Shown here in pieces: positions 1 through 9,330 of a DNA stretch of 56,448 nucleotides; positions within the stretch are counted from its first letter, which is position 1; the number at the start of each line of letters is the position of its first letter. Location of the stretch: assembly GCF_000819785.1 (NCBI RefSeq), contig NZ_CDBK01000050.1, forward strand, positions 1 to 56,448, read 5' to 3'. The DNA is from Aeromonas caviae. Its GTDB lineage: Bacteria; Pseudomonadota; Gammaproteobacteria; Enterobacterales; Aeromonadaceae. Position numbers and translations under genes: made by a program. The notes below the pieces were generated by a model, which worked only from the letters and a program-made list of their open reading frames with translations, did not search any database and had not been told where the DNA came from.

Positions 1-137
1 CCCCCCTCCCACCGGCACCGTTCGTTTGTCCCCTCCCCATTTCAGGGTTTGCCATCCGTGGTCGTCTCTAGTTAGATAGGTGCCGGTCACAGTCCCTGCC
101 GGATGCGACCCCGTCCCGAGTGCTCAGGAGATGTAAC

Positions 138-902
138 GTGCGACGCTTGCTCGTATTCTGCTTGCTGCTGCCCTGCTGGCTGTCAGCCAGGGAGCTGGTC
201 ATTGGTGGCATCCTGGAGCCCCCTCTCAAGTGGCTGGATGCACAGGGACACCCTCGCGGGCTGGACGTTGATCTCGTCACCGCCATCTTCGGCACGCTCC
301 ATACCCCCATCAGGATTGAACTCATCGATTCGGGAGCCAGGCTCACCCGCAATGCCGAAAGCGGCTTCTATGACCTGCTGCTGACCCACTCCTACAAACC
401 GGAGCGGGAGGCCTATCTGCTCTACCCCAAACAGGCCCATATGCTCCATAGCTGGCACTTCTTCATACGCAAGGAGTCCGCGGGCCGGATCCACTATGAC
501 CATCTGACGGATCTCAAACCCTGGCGTATCGGTGTCACCCGGGACTTCTCCTATACCCCCGAGCTCGCGGCAGCCATGACAGACCCGAGCTATCACTTCC
601 AGGAGATCCCCATCAACCAGCTGCAACTGCGCAAACTCATCGCCGGTCGCATCGACGTGGTGCCCATGTCCCTGGTCACCGCCTTCACCCAGATAAGAGA
701 GGAGGGACTGGAAGGCAAGCTCGACTACCTGCCAAAACCCCTCAAGACCAGCCCCTACTTCAATGTCTGGACCCGTTCCCGGGCCAATGCCGACACCCCG
801 GCCCTGATGGCCGCCTATGATGCCGAACTGCTGCACATGAAGCGGGACGGCCGGCTCAAAGCCCTCTACGACAAATACGGCATCCCCTATATCGAACCCT
901 GA
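138..902 (+). CDS. Periplasmic solute-binding protein, family 3 type
   Basis: The product is about 254 residues and resembles the extracellular solute-binding proteins of polar amino-acid ABC transporters. It opens with an arginine-rich tip and a hydrophobic stretch ending near LSA, a plausible signal peptide, followed by a strand typical of the fold (ELVIGG). I chose the GTG at 138 because AGGAG lies at 126-130, 7 nt upstream; a GTG at 120 in the same frame has no such site. No permease or ATPase gene is adjacent, so it may serve a distant transporter or act as a stand-alone sensor-like binding protein. The ligand cannot be read from sequence. The 137 bases before it hold nothing I recognise. 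Confidence 0.75.
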   Translation: MRRLLVFCLLLPCWLSARELVIGGILEPPLKWLDAQGHPRGLDVDLVTAIFGTLHTPIRIELIDSGARLTRNAESGFYDLLLTHSYKPEREAYLLYPKQAHMLHSWHFFIRKESAGRIHYDHLTDLKPWRIGVTRDFSYTPELAAAMTDPSYHFQEIPINQLQLRKLIAGRIDVVPMSLVTAFTQIREEGLEGKLDYLPKPLKTSPYFNVWTRSRANADTPALMAAYDAELLHMKRDGRLKALYDKYGIPYIEP

Positions 903-1003
903 TCCACCGTTCAGGGTGTCATCTCCCGCAGGGTCGAATTCTGCTGCGCGGACAGGGTCTATCACGGGAGAGGGGTCTCTACGCCCCCCTCAGACCACCC
1001 GAC

Positions 1004-1465
1004 TCAAGGCTTCACATCCCGCAGGATCGGGTTTTGCAGCGAAATCAGCGTCTCGGTGGACTGGATCTCGTCGATGGTCTGGATCTTGTGGATCAGTACC
1101 GTCTGCAACTCGTCGATGGAGCGGGTCATCACCTTCATGAAGATGCTGTAGTGGCCCGTGGTGTAGTAGGCCTCCACCACCTCGTCCAGCGCCTGCAGTT
1201 TGGCGAGGGCCGACGGGTAATCCTTGGCGCTCTTGAGGTTGATCCCGATGAAGCAGCAGACGTCGTAGCCCAGCTTCTTGGGGTTCACCTGCACCCGCGT
1301 TCCCTCGATGATGCCCGCCTGCTTCATCTTCTCTACCCGCACGTGGATGGTGCCCGGGCTCACCAGCAGTTGTTTGGCCAGCTCGGCGTAAGGCAGGCGC
1401 GCATTCTCCATCAGGGCGGAGAGGATGGCCTGATCGAGATTATCGATCCGATAATTTTCTGACAC
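1004..1465 (-). CDS. asnC: AsnC, Lrp-family regulator of asparagine synthesis
   Basis: This 153-residue protein is an Lrp/AsnC family regulator: an N-terminal winged helix-turn-helix (about residues 5-60, containing LLVSPGTIHVRVEKMKQAG) and a C-terminal RAM ligand-binding domain with AYYTTGHYSIF. It follows E. coli AsnC closely along its full length. AsnC activates asnA and responds to asparagine. The gene is divergent from asnA, the classic arrangement, so the 154-bp gap should hold the shared control region. The start is a GTG preceded by an AAAAGGAG ribosome site. I am confident of the identity because both sequence and context agree. Confidence 0.95.
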   Translation of the reverse strand: MSENYRIDNLDQAILSALMENARLPYAELAKQLLVSPGTIHVRVEKMKQAGIIEGTRVQVNPKKLGYDVCCFIGINLKSAKDYPSALAKLQALDEVVEAYYTTGHYSIFMKVMTRSIDELQTVLIHKIQTIDEIQSTETLISLQNPILRDVKP

Positions 1466-1619
1466 TTTTTTGCGCTCCTTTTAATGATTCATCATTAATT
1501 GATGGCTTATTTTGAAGAAAAAAACACACAAAGCCTATTTCAATTATCGAATATTGAATTTAGTTGGCATTCTGTTGAAGAATCACCGCATTCAACGGAT
1601 TCACGACAGGTAATTCAGC

Positions 1620-2612
1620 ATGAAACAGCACTACATCCGCAGCCAACAGCAGATCAGCTTCGTCAAAGAGATGTTCTCCCGCCAACTCGCACTGCAACTC
1701 GGCCTGATGGAGGTACAAGCCCCCATTCTGAGCCGGGTCGGTGACGGTACCCAGGACAACCTCTCCGGCTGCGAGCATGCAGTGCAGGTCAAGGTGAAAA
1801 CCCTGCCGGAGCACAGCTATGAGGTGGTCCACTCCCTGGCCAAGTGGAAGCGCCAGACTCTGGGTCGCTTCGGTTTCGGCCCGGGTGAAGGCATCTACAC
1901 CCACATGAAGGCACTGCGTCCGGACGAGGATCGTCTCAGCCCCATTCACTCCGTCTACGTCGACCAGTGGGACTGGGAGAAGGTGATGCCGGGCGAGCGC
2001 CGGGATCTCGCCTATCTGCAGGAGACGGTGCGCGGCATCTGGGCCGCCATCAAGGCCACCGAGCGCGCGGTCTGTGCCGAGCATGAGCTGACCCCCTTCC
2101 TGCCAGCGGATATCCAGTTCCTGCACAGTGAAGAGCTGCTGACCCGCTACCCGGACCTCGATGCCAAGGGACGCGAGCGCGCCATCGCCAAAGAGCTGGG
2201 AGCGGTCTTCCTCATCGGTATCGGTGGCGCCCTCTCCCACGGCGAACGCCACGACGTGCGAGCCCCGGACTACGACGACTGGAGCAGCGAGAGCGAGCTG
2301 GGGCTGGCGGGTCTGAACGGTGACATCCTGGTGTGGAACCCGGTGCTGGAAGACAGCTTCGAGATCTCCTCCATGGGGATCCGGGTGGACGCAGAGGCCC
2401 TGCGCCGCCAGCTCGCCACCACGGGGGACGAGGATCGCCTGCAATGTGACTGGCACCAGGCGCTGCTGGCGGGCGAGATGCCCCAGACCATCGGTGGCGG
2501 CATCGGCCAATCCCGCCTCGCCATGCTGCTGCTGCAAAAAGAGCACATCGGTCAGGTCCAGGTCGGCGTCTGGCCATCTGAAATGAAGGCTGCCATCCCA
2601 GGCATGCTGTAA
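1620..2612 (+). CDS. asnA: Aspartate--ammonia ligase (asparagine synthetase A)
   Basis: A 330-residue enzyme, the usual length for AsnA, which makes asparagine from aspartate, ammonia and ATP in the cytoplasm with a class II aminoacyl-tRNA-synthetase fold. Recognisable segments include [20 protein letters not shown] near the N-terminus, [15 protein letters not shown] in the middle and [14 protein letters not shown] near the end (ATP-site motif 3). It starts with ATG about 8 nt after AGGTAA. It is divergent from asnC, whose product should activate it. A clear intrinsic terminator follows about 200 nt downstream at 2816-2842. Confidence 0.97.
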   Translation: MKQHYIRSQQQISFVKEMFSRQLALQLGLMEVQAPILSRVGDGTQDNLSGCEHAVQVKVKTLPEHSYEVVHSLAKWKRQTLGRFGFGPGEGIYTHMKALRPDEDRLSPIHSVYVDQWDWEKVMPGERRDLAYLQETVRGIWAAIKATERAVCAEHELTPFLPADIQFLHSEELLTRYPDLDAKGRERAIAKELGAVFLIGIGGALSHGERHDVRAPDYDDWSSESELGLAGLNGDILVWNPVLEDSFEISSMGIRVDAEALRRQLATTGDEDRLQCDWHQALLAGEMPQTIGGGIGQSRLAMLLLQKEHIGQVQVGVWPSEMKAAIPGML

Positions 2613-2815
2613 CGAATTGATTTGATTGCCTCTGTCCTCCTATCGCGGCAACACGGCGGGGGACAGACGCGATAGCGAAGCTGGTCAGCCGGGGTGGAGA
2701 GCGTATCCCGACTGACTGTAAGGCGGGCATGGTCGCTGACTGTGCCTGCCGACCCTGGGGCTTGCCCCTGCGATCCGCTCAACCCACGTCAGATCGCATC
2801 GAATACATTCCTCCC

Positions 2816-2842
2816 GGCAATCTTCGGATTGCCGCTTTTTTT
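2816..2842 (+). terminator. Intrinsic terminator downstream of asnA
   Basis: A 7-bp perfect stem (GGCAATC / GATTGCC) closed by a TTCG tetraloop is followed by GC and a run of seven T. The T run overlaps the stop codon of the convergent MBL-fold gene. The preceding 200 bases (2613-2815) contain no gene I can support. Confidence 0.85.
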
Positions 2843-3665
2843 ACGCCGAAAAACTGTGCTCAAAACCCGCCCCGATCTGGTGCTGGCGCGGCAGCCCCGC
2901 CTTTCTGCTGCCGGTGCAGTGGCAGGCAAACAACCGCTCCACCGCCTCTTCCTGCAGATAGGCTCCGAGCGCCACCGCCCGCTGCGGGCCGGAAAACTTC
3001 AGGTGCAGGCCGCCGATGACGGCGTGGATCCGCTCGTCGCCACACACCTCCTTGGCACACTCGATGATGTTCTCGACCCCGGCGTGACCGCAGCCGATAA
3101 AGACGATGAGCCCCTGCTCGCTCTTGTAGGCCAGCGCCGAGTCGTCGCTGATGAGGTCTTTCTCCACCCGCCCACCCCGCACTATGTAGCCGAGTAGCGA
3201 AGGCGCAGCCCGGTCGCGCCGCACAATGCTGCCGAGGAACACCAGACGATCCGAGAGCCACATCGGCTCGGACGAGCAGTGGGGAAGCAAGCCTCTGGCC
3301 GACAGCGACTCCCGATCCAGCGCCCCCGACAGGCGATAGAGGTTGCGCCGCCAGAAGGGCAGCGACAGGAAGTAGCCCCGCTCGCAGAACACGTCCGGAC
3401 AGGCGATGAGCGGGATGGGTCTTGGATAAGCGGGCAGCGAGCCGACCCCGCCCACATGGTCGTAATGACCGTGAGAGAGCACCACATGGGTGAGAGAGGC
3501 GAGATCGATCCCCATCACGGCGGCGTTGTGGCACAGCGCCCGGCCACGGCCGCTGTCGAACAGCACCCTGAGGCCGTCACACTCCAGCAGCAGCGCCAAC
3601 CCTCGCTCGGGCAGACAGCCAGGCAGATGAACGTCGTCATCCACCAAAACGGAAAACGTCAGCAT
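2841..3665 (-). CDS. MBL-fold metallohydrolase
   Basis: A 274-residue protein of the metallo-beta-lactamase fold. It carries the metal-binding signature HGHYDH (around residue 65, within VVLSHGHYDHVGGVG) and the later GCGHAGVENII and GGLHL segments, where further metal-ligand histidines sit. The whole chain resembles the subfamily often annotated as dihydropterin-aminobenzene phosphate synthase-like. The substrate is unknown; nothing suggests an antibiotic-degrading lactamase, and there is no signal peptide. It lies between convergent asnA and the clpB terminator and appears to be a single-gene unit. Confidence 0.85.
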   Translation of the reverse strand: MLTFSVLVDDDVHLPGCLPERGLALLLECDGLRVLFDSGRGRALCHNAAVMGIDLASLTHVVLSHGHYDHVGGVGSLPAYPRPIPLIACPDVFCERGYFLSLPFWRRNLYRLSGALDRESLSARGLLPHCSSEPMWLSDRLVFLGSIVRRDRAAPSLLGYIVRGGRVEKDLISDDSALAYKSEQGLIVFIGCGHAGVENIIECAKEVCGDERIHAVIGGLHLKFSGPQRAVALGAYLQEEAVERLFACHCTGSRKAGLPRQHQIGAGFEHSFSA

Positions 3666-3683
3666 CTCAATCCCTCAGAAAAC

Positions 3684-3711
3684 AAAACGCAGGCACGAGG
3701 CCTGCGTTTTT
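3684..3711 (-). terminator. Intrinsic terminator downstream of clpB
   Basis: An 11-bp perfect stem (AAAACGCAGGC / GCCTGCGTTTT) with a 5-nt loop lies just beyond the clpB stop. Reading on the minus strand, the right arm ends in a T run. It also lies directly upstream of the MBL gene start, so it separates the two units. Confidence 0.85.
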
Positions 3712-3725
3712 CATCGACAATCCCA

Positions 3726-6299
3726 TTACTGGGTCATGGTGAGGCCGTTGCTGTCGGCCCCCAGCCGCAGTGTCTTGCCCGGGATGACCCGACCGCTGAG
3801 CAGGGCCTGGGCCAGCGGGTTCTCCACCTTCTGCTGGATCGCCCGCTTGAGGGGGCGCGCCCCGTAGACGGGATCGAACCCGGCATGAACCAGCTTGGTC
3901 AGCAGCTCCTCGCTCACCTCCACCTCGAAGCCCTGGGACTCCAGACGGCTCATCAGGCTCTTGAGCTGGATGCGGGCGATGGACTTGATGTGCTCCTCAC
4001 CGAGCGGGTGGAACACCACGGTCTCGTCGATCCGGTTGATGAACTCCGGCCGGAAGCTGCGGGTCAGCACCTCCATCAGCATGGCCTTCATCTCGTCGTA
4101 ATCCTTCTCGGAGTGGTGCTCCTGAATGAGATCAGACCCGAGGTTGGAGGTCATGATGACGACCGTGTTGCGGAAGTCCACGGTACGCCCCTGACCGTCG
4201 GTCAGGCGGCCATCGTCCAGCACCTGCAACAGGATGTTGAACACGTCCGGGTGGGCCTTCTCCACCTCGTCCAGCAGGATCACCGAGTAGGGGCGACGGC
4301 GCACCGCCTCGGTGAGATACCCCCCTTCCTCGTAACCCACGTATCCCGGAGGCGCCCCCACCAAACGGGCCACGCTGTGTTTCTCCATGAACTCGGACAT
4401 GTCGATCCGCACCATGGCGTCCTGGGTATCGAACAGGAACTCCGCCAGCGCCTTGCACAGCTCGGTCTTGCCCACCCCGGTCGGACCGAGGAACAGGAAA
4501 GAACCGATCGGCCGGTTCGGATCGGACAGCCCGGCACGAGAGCGGCGAATGGCGTTGGAGACGGCGTCCACCGCCTCTTCCTGGCCGATCACCCGGCTGT
4601 GCAGCTGATCCTCCATCCGCAGCAACTTCTCCCGTTCCCCTTCCAGCATGCGGGCCACCGGAATGCCGGTCCAGCGGGCCAGGACGTCAGCGATCTCCAC
4701 GTCGGTGACCCGGTTGCGCAGCAGGCTGGTCTCCTGCATCTCGGCCTGGGTGGCGAGATCCAGCTGTTTCTCCAGTTCAGGGATGCGGCCGTACTGCAAC
4801 TCGGACATGCGGCCCAAGTCCCCTGCGCGGCGCGCCACCTCGAGATCCTGACGGGCCTGCTCCAGCGCCGCCTTGATGTGCTGAGTACCGGCGAGGGCAG
4901 CCTTCTCGGCCTTCCACACCTCTTCCAGCTCGTTGTATTCCCGTTCTTTTTCCGTCAACTCCTGATTGAGCAGATCGAGGCGCTTGCGGCTGGCGTCATC
5001 GTCCTCCTTCATCAGCGCCTGCTGCTCCAGCTTGAGCTGGATGATGCGCCGCTCGAGCCGGTCCAGGGATTCCGGCTTGGAGTCGATCTGGAGCCGGATG
5101 CTGGCCGCCGCCTCGTCGATGAGGTCGATGGCCTTGTCAGGCAGCTGGCGATCCGCGATGTAGCGGTGGGAGAGCTGGGCCGCCGCGACGATGGCGGGGT
5201 CGGTGATCTGCACATGGTGGTGCAGCTCGTAGCGCTCCTTCAGGCCACGCAGGATGGCGATGGTGTCCTCCACCGAGGGCTCCTCCACCAGCACCTTCTG
5301 GAAACGGCGCTCCAGCGCGGCATCCTTCTCCACGTACTGCCTGTACTCATCGAGGGTGGTGGCCCCGACGCAGTGCAGCTCGCCGCGGGCCAGGGCGGGC
5401 TTGAGCATGTTGCCCGCATCCATGGCACCCTCGCCCTTGCCGGCACCGACCATGGTGTGCAGCTCGTCCACGAAGAGGATGACGCTGCCCTCCTCCTTGG
5501 CCAGATCGTTCAGAACCGCCTTGAGCCGCTCCTCGAACTCGCCGCGATACTTGGCTCCGGCCACCAGGGCCCCCATGTCGAGCGACAGCACCCGCTTGTT
5601 CTTGAGCCCTTCCGGCACTTCGCCATTGATGATGCGCTGGGCCAACCCCTCGACGATGGCGGTCTTGCCGACGCCGGGTGCGCCGATCAGCACCGGGTTG
5701 TTCTTGGTGCGGCGTTGCAGCACCTGGATGGTGCGGCGAATCTCGTCATCCCGGCCGATCACCGGGTCGAGCTTGCCGAGTTCGGCCCGCTCGGTGAGAT
5801 CGATGGTGTACTTCTCCAGCGCCTGGCGATTCTCCTCGGCGTTGGCATCCTCCACCTTCTTGCCGCCACGGACCTTGTCGATGGCTGCCTCGAGTTTTTC
5901 CTTGGTCAGCCCCTGGGCACGCAGCAGCTCGCCCAGCGTCCCCTTTTCATCCAGGGCCGCCAGCACGAACAGCTCGGACGAGATGAACTGATCCTTGCGC
6001 TGCTGGGCCAGCTTGTCGCAGACGTTGAGCAGGCGGCCGAGGCCGTTGGAGAGCTGTACGTCCCCTTCCACCCCGCTGACGCGGGGCAGGCGATCCAGCT
6101 CCTCGCCGAGGCGCGAGCGCAGGGTATTGATGTCGAGCCCGGTCAAGGTGAGCAGCGGACGAATGGATCCGCCGTCCTGATTGAGCAAGGCGCTCATCAG
6201 ATGGACGGGTTCGATGAATTGGTGGTCACGACCCAGTGCAAGAGACTGGGCATCGGAAATGGCAATCTGGAATTTGCTGGTCAGGCGATCGAGGCGCAT
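3726..6299 (-). CDS. clpB: ClpB disaggregase (Hsp100 AAA+ chaperone)
   Basis: At 857 residues this matches E. coli ClpB in length and throughout its sequence. Order of parts: N-terminal Clp-N repeat domain (1-145), AAA+ module 1 with Walker A GAPGVGKT (near residue 205), the coiled-coil middle domain rich in Glu, Leu and Lys (about 400-525), AAA+ module 2 with Walker A GPTGVGKT (near 605), and a C-terminal D2-small domain. The protein works with DnaK to pull polypeptides out of aggregates after heat shock. The start ATG has GGGGGAG 6-7 nt upstream. A sigma-32-like promoter lies at 6361-6388. It sits downstream of rluD and pgeF, as in E. coli. Confidence 0.98.
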   Translation of the reverse strand: MRLDRLTSKFQIAISDAQSLALGRDHQFIEPVHLMSALLNQDGGSIRPLLTLTGLDINTLRSRLGEELDRLPRVSGVEGDVQLSNGLGRLLNVCDKLAQQRKDQFISSELFVLAALDEKGTLGELLRAQGLTKEKLEAAIDKVRGGKKVEDANAEENRQALEKYTIDLTERAELGKLDPVIGRDDEIRRTIQVLQRRTKNNPVLIGAPGVGKTAIVEGLAQRIINGEVPEGLKNKRVLSLDMGALVAGAKYRGEFEERLKAVLNDLAKEEGSVILFVDELHTMVGAGKGEGAMDAGNMLKPALARGELHCVGATTLDEYRQYVEKDAALERRFQKVLVEEPSVEDTIAILRGLKERYELHHHVQITDPAIVAAAQLSHRYIADRQLPDKAIDLIDEAAASIRLQIDSKPESLDRLERRIIQLKLEQQALMKEDDDASRKRLDLLNQELTEKEREYNELEEVWKAEKAALAGTQHIKAALEQARQDLEVARRAGDLGRMSELQYGRIPELEKQLDLATQAEMQETSLLRNRVTDVEIADVLARWTGIPVARMLEGEREKLLRMEDQLHSRVIGQEEAVDAVSNAIRRSRAGLSDPNRPIGSFLFLGPTGVGKTELCKALAEFLFDTQDAMVRIDMSEFMEKHSVARLVGAPPGYVGYEEGGYLTEAVRRRPYSVILLDEVEKAHPDVFNILLQVLDDGRLTDGQGRTVDFRNTVVIMTSNLGSDLIQEHHSEKDYDEMKAMLMEVLTRSFRPEFINRIDETVVFHPLGEEHIKSIARIQLKSLMSRLESQGFEVEVSEELLTKLVHAGFDPVYGARPLKRAIQQKVENPLAQALLSGRVIPGKTLRLGADSNGLTMTQ

Positions 6300-6360
6300 T
6301 GCACTCCCCCTTCAAGACAGACGCCGCATGCGCGGCAACAACATCGCTTTCTGACAAGGA

Positions 6361-6388
6361 AGATGTGGTCTTGAAGGGCAATTTCAAG
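6361..6388 (-). promoter_or_regulatory. Sigma-32 (heat shock) promoter of clpB
   Basis: On the minus strand the sequence reads CTTGAAA (6388-6382), a 13-nt spacer, then CCACATCT (6368-6361). The sigma-32 consensus is CTTGAAA, 11-16 nt, CCCCATNT, so only one -10 position differs. It lies about 60 nt upstream of the clpB start, which makes clpB transcribable apart from rluD-pgeF. Confidence 0.8.
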
Positions 6389-6548
6389 GGGTGGCTGTTT
6401 ATTTTTTCCTCAATAGCGGTGACCGGGGGAAAACGACCTCGCAATGGCAGCCTGCACCCTGAGCCTGCTCGGCAGCAAGACATGGTCGCGGAGGGCCATC
6501 ACCAGAGAGTGAGGAGGCGCTTGTGGCAACGCGCCAGCGCCTCTTCGG

Positions 6549-7286
6549 CTATTTTTCCAGCCACACAAGGGAGGCCATGCGACCCGTCTGCCCGTCGCGG
6601 CGATAGGAGTAGAAGCGCTCGCTGTCGTTGAAGGTGCAGTATTCGCCGCCATAGATGGCGGTGACGCCGGCGCGGGCGAGGCGCAGTCGGGCCAGCTGGT
6701 AGATATCCGCCAGCCATTTCCCTTCGTTGAGGGATGGCACGAATGCAGTCGCCGCCTCGGCCTGCTCCGCCATGAAGGCCTCACGCACCTCGCCACCCAC
6801 TTCGAACGCGGCGGGACCGATGGCCGGGCCCAGCCAGGCCAGGATCTCGCCAGGCTCGCAGCCCATGGCGGCGATGCTTGCCTCCAATACGCCCCCCTGC
6901 AGTCCGCGCCAGCCGGCATGGGCCGCCGCCACTACGGTGCCTGCCCGATCGCAGAACAGCACCGGTAGGCAGTCGGCAGTCATCACGATGCAGGCCTGCC
7001 CCGCCTCATGAGCACAGGCGGCATCGGCATCCGGTGCGCGCTCATAACGGTCGCTCACCGGATGGACGGCGATGCCATGTACCTGGTTGAGCCAGTTGAG
7101 AGTGCCGGGGATCCCCGCCACCTGCTGCAGTCGGGCGCGGTTGGCCTCGACCCTGGCCGGTGCATCGCCCACATGGGCCCCGAGGTTCAGGCCGGCAAAA
7201 ACCCCTTCGCTGATACCGCCGTCCCGGGTGGTCGAGAGAGCCCTGACATTGCCCGGCGCGGGCCAGTCGGGTGTGATCCAGTTCAT
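6549..7286 (-). CDS. pgeF: PgeF/YfiH purine nucleoside phosphorylase (LACC1 family)
   Basis: A 245-residue member of the Cu-oxidase_4/LACC1 family, called YfiH or PgeF in E. coli. The conserved metal/active-site positions are visible as LNQVHG, TADCLPVLFCD and AHAGWRG, with the WLGPAIGP loop following. The E. coli protein edits peptidoglycan by removing wrongly incorporated L-serine intermediates, while homologues show purine nucleoside phosphorylase and adenosine deaminase activity. I chose the ATG at 7286 (MNWITPDWP) because AGGAG lies just upstream; an in-frame start 22 codons earlier would begin inside the terminator hairpin after rluD. It sits between rluD and clpB as in E. coli. Confidence 0.92.
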   Translation of the reverse strand: MNWITPDWPAPGNVRALSTTRDGGISEGVFAGLNLGAHVGDAPARVEANRARLQQVAGIPGTLNWLNQVHGIAVHPVSDRYERAPDADAACAHEAGQACIVMTADCLPVLFCDRAGTVVAAAHAGWRGLQGGVLEASIAAMGCEPGEILAWLGPAIGPAAFEVGGEVREAFMAEQAEAATAFVPSLNEGKWLADIYQLARLRLARAGVTAIYGGEYCTFNDSERFYSYRRDGQTGRMASLVWLEK

Positions 7287-7313
7287 CTGTGGCTCCTTTC
7301 GTTCATATGAAAA

Positions 7314-7349
7314 CGGGGCCCCTTGGCTGCAACCAGTCAAGGGGCCCCG
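7314..7349 (-). terminator. Strong hairpin between rluD and pgeF
   Basis: Twelve-base perfect arms (CGGGGCCCCTTG / CAAGGGGCCCCG) flank a 12-nt loop. On the minus strand it is followed by GTTTTC, a short T tract, so it may terminate or attenuate transcription from rluD into pgeF. Confidence 0.65.
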
Positions 7350-7405
7350 CATCAGATCATGGAGGGCAGGTTACGGCAGGAATCGTCGCAAGGCCGCCCT
7401 CGGGA

Positions 7406-8386
7406 TCAGTTCCAGACCAGATCGTCCGGATTGGCCAGGGTATCCGCCCGCAGCACTTCCATCAGCGCCACCATGTCCTGCGGCGTGGGAGAGTGCCACT
7501 CCATCACTTCACCCGTGATGGGGTGCGCCAGCTTCAGCATGGTGGCGTGCAGCGCCTGACGGTGGAAACCGCGCAGGGCCTCGGTCAGTTCGGGGGTGGC
7601 GTTGCGCAGCAGACGCAGACGGCCACCGTAGGCGGGATCCCCCACCAGCGGATGCTTGATGTGGGCCATGTGGACACGGATCTGGTGGGTACGGCCGGTT
7701 TCCAGGCGCAACCGCAGACGGGTGTGACCACGGAACTTCTCGTGCACCCGGTAGTGGGTGACGGACTCGCGCCCGTTGGGCACTACGGCCATGTGGGTAC
7801 GCTGGGTCGGGTGACGACCGATGGGGGCATCGACGGTGCCGCCGGCGGTCATGTGACCGATGGCAATCGCCTCGTACTCACGGGTGATCTGGCGTGCCTG
7901 CAGGGCTTCCACCAGGTGGGTCTGGGCGGGAATGGTCTTGGCCACCACCATCAACCCCGTGGTGTCTTTGTCCAGACGGTGCACGATACCGGCGCGGGGG
8001 ACCTCGGCGATGCCGGGGTAGCGGTGCAGCAGGGCGTTGAGCACGGTGCCGTCCGGCGTACCGGCGCCCGGATGAACCACCAGGCCGGCCGGCTTGTCGA
8101 TCACCAGGATGTGTTCATCTTCATAGACGATGTTCAGCTCGATGTTCTGGGCATCCCAGCGGGTGTCGTCTGCCAGTTCCACATTCACATGTACCTGCTG
8201 CCCGGCCACCACTTTCTCGCGCGGGGTATTGGCAACCTGACCGTCCAGGGTCACTCTGTCCTGTAAAATCCACTCCTTGATGCGGGTCCGGGAGTAGTCG
8301 GGAAACAATTCGGCCAGGGCCTGGTCGAGTCGTTGCCCGAATTGGTGATCCTGAAATTCGCCTGTCAGTTCAATATGCTGGCTCAT
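7406..8386 (-). CDS. rluD: 23S rRNA pseudouridine synthase RluD
   Basis: A 326-residue RluA-family synthase, the length of E. coli RluD. The N-terminal S4 RNA-binding domain (about residues 15-75) is followed by the catalytic domain with GIVHRLDKDTTGLMVVAK, where the Asp is the nucleophile. RluD makes pseudouridines 1911, 1915 and 1917 in helix 69 of 23S rRNA, important for ribosome assembly. The ATG at 8386 (MSQHIELTGEF) fits the family N-terminus; a start nine codons upstream would add an unrelated tail. It is divergent from bamD, exactly as in E. coli, and heads the rluD-pgeF-clpB series. Confidence 0.96.
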   Translation of the reverse strand: MSQHIELTGEFQDHQFGQRLDQALAELFPDYSRTRIKEWILQDRVTLDGQVANTPREKVVAGQQVHVNVELADDTRWDAQNIELNIVYEDEHILVIDKPAGLVVHPGAGTPDGTVLNALLHRYPGIAEVPRAGIVHRLDKDTTGLMVVAKTIPAQTHLVEALQARQITREYEAIAIGHMTAGGTVDAPIGRHPTQRTHMAVVPNGRESVTHYRVHEKFRGHTRLRLRLETGRTHQIRVHMAHIKHPLVGDPAYGGRLRLLRNATPELTEALRGFHRQALHATMLKLAHPITGEVMEWHSPTPQDMVALMEVLRADTLANPDDLVWN

Positions 8387-8493
8387 GTATGGTCTCTTGA
8401 GCGGGGGTATCAATTCGAAATAATCCGGGTATTCTAGCTTTTCTTTTAGCCAAGCATAACGGATACTTTGCCAATTTCGTGGAAATGGACCGG

Positions 8494-9258
8494 ATGTTGT
8501 TGATGGGAAAGAAGTCTCACCTGCTGTTGTCGCTCGCCTTGGTCGCTACCCTGATCACTGGCTGTTCCAGCACCAAACCCAAGGTTCCCGACGAACCGCC
8601 GGAAGTTCTGTACCAGAAAGCCCGCATCAAACTGGATACCGGCAACTACCTCAATGCCATCGAACTGCTGGAAGCGCTGGACTCTCGTTACCCGTTCGGT
8701 GCCTACTCCAACCAGGTTCAGCTCGATCTCATCTATGCCTACTACAAGCAGGATGATACCGCCCAGGCGATCGCCAACATCGACCGTTTTATCCGCCTGA
8801 ACCCGGCGCACAAGAACATCGATTACGTCTTCTATATGCGCGGCCTGACCAACATGGCGGCGGATTACAACTTCTTCCAGGATTTCCTCGGCATCAATCG
8901 GGATGACAAGGACCCCTCCTACGCCCGTCAGGCCTTCCAGGACTTCAAGACCCTGCTGCAAAACTACCCCAACAGCAGCTATGCAGCCGATGCCCGTGCC
9001 CGCATGATCGGCCTGAAGAACCGTCTTGCCCGCTATGACCTGGGGGTAGCCGAGTACTACGTCAAGCGTGACGCCCTGATCGCCGCCGCCAACCGCGCCA
9101 AGCTGATCGTCGAGACCTATCCCGACACGGTGGAAACCGAGAAGGCGCTGGAGATCATGGTCAACGCCTATGACACCCTGAAGATGCCGACCCTGGCCCA
9201 GCATGCCCGAGAAGTGCTGGCCAAGAACTACCCGGACAACCGTCTCGGTCGCGGCTGA
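8494..9258 (+). CDS. bamD: BamD outer-membrane assembly lipoprotein
   Basis: The product (about 254 residues) is the essential lipoprotein of the BAM complex, which inserts beta-barrel proteins into the outer membrane. A positively charged tip (MGKKSH) leads into a hydrophobic segment and a lipobox-like LITGC, with the Cys about residue 24. The mature part is made of TPR-like helical repeats containing PFGAYSNQVQLDLIYAYYK. The exact start is unsure: in-frame ATGs at 8485, 8494 and 8503 all lie close together; GGAA at 8481 favours 8494. It is divergent from rluD and followed by a strong terminator. Confidence 0.94.
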   Translation: MLLMGKKSHLLLSLALVATLITGCSSTKPKVPDEPPEVLYQKARIKLDTGNYLNAIELLEALDSRYPFGAYSNQVQLDLIYAYYKQDDTAQAIANIDRFIRLNPAHKNIDYVFYMRGLTNMAADYNFFQDFLGINRDDKDPSYARQAFQDFKTLLQNYPNSSYAADARARMIGLKNRLARYDLGVAEYYVKRDALIAAANRAKLIVETYPDTVETEKALEIMVNAYDTLKMPTLAQHAREVLAKNYPDNRLGRG

Positions 9259-9275
9259 GTAGCGAACGGACAATG

Positions 9276-9306
9276 AAAAACCGGAGCCACTGGCTCCGGT
9301 TTTTTT
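9276..9306. terminator. Terminator between bamD and cyuA-like gene
   Basis: Stem CCGGAGCC / GGCTCCGG with a 3-nt loop, flanked by five A on the left and seven T on the right, so it can work in both directions for the convergent genes bamD and the cysteine desulfidase gene. Confidence 0.88.
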
Positions 9307-9330
9307 ATGGCCGACGGCGGCACTCCGGGG

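Noticed and set aside
898..916. CCCTGA/TCAGGG inverted repeat at the end of the first gene as a terminator
   Set aside because: Short arms and no T tract on either strand.
2841..3665. MBL-fold protein as an antibiotic-resistance metallo-beta-lactamase
   Set aside because: The HxHxDH motif is shared by the whole superfamily; there is no signal peptide and the sequence resembles non-lactamase hydrolases.
3279..6374. A 1031-codon open frame antisense to clpB
   Set aside because: It mirrors the clpB codons on the other strand, gives a His/Gln/Leu-rich product with no family likeness, and has no ribosome site. GC-rich genes often leave the opposite strand open.
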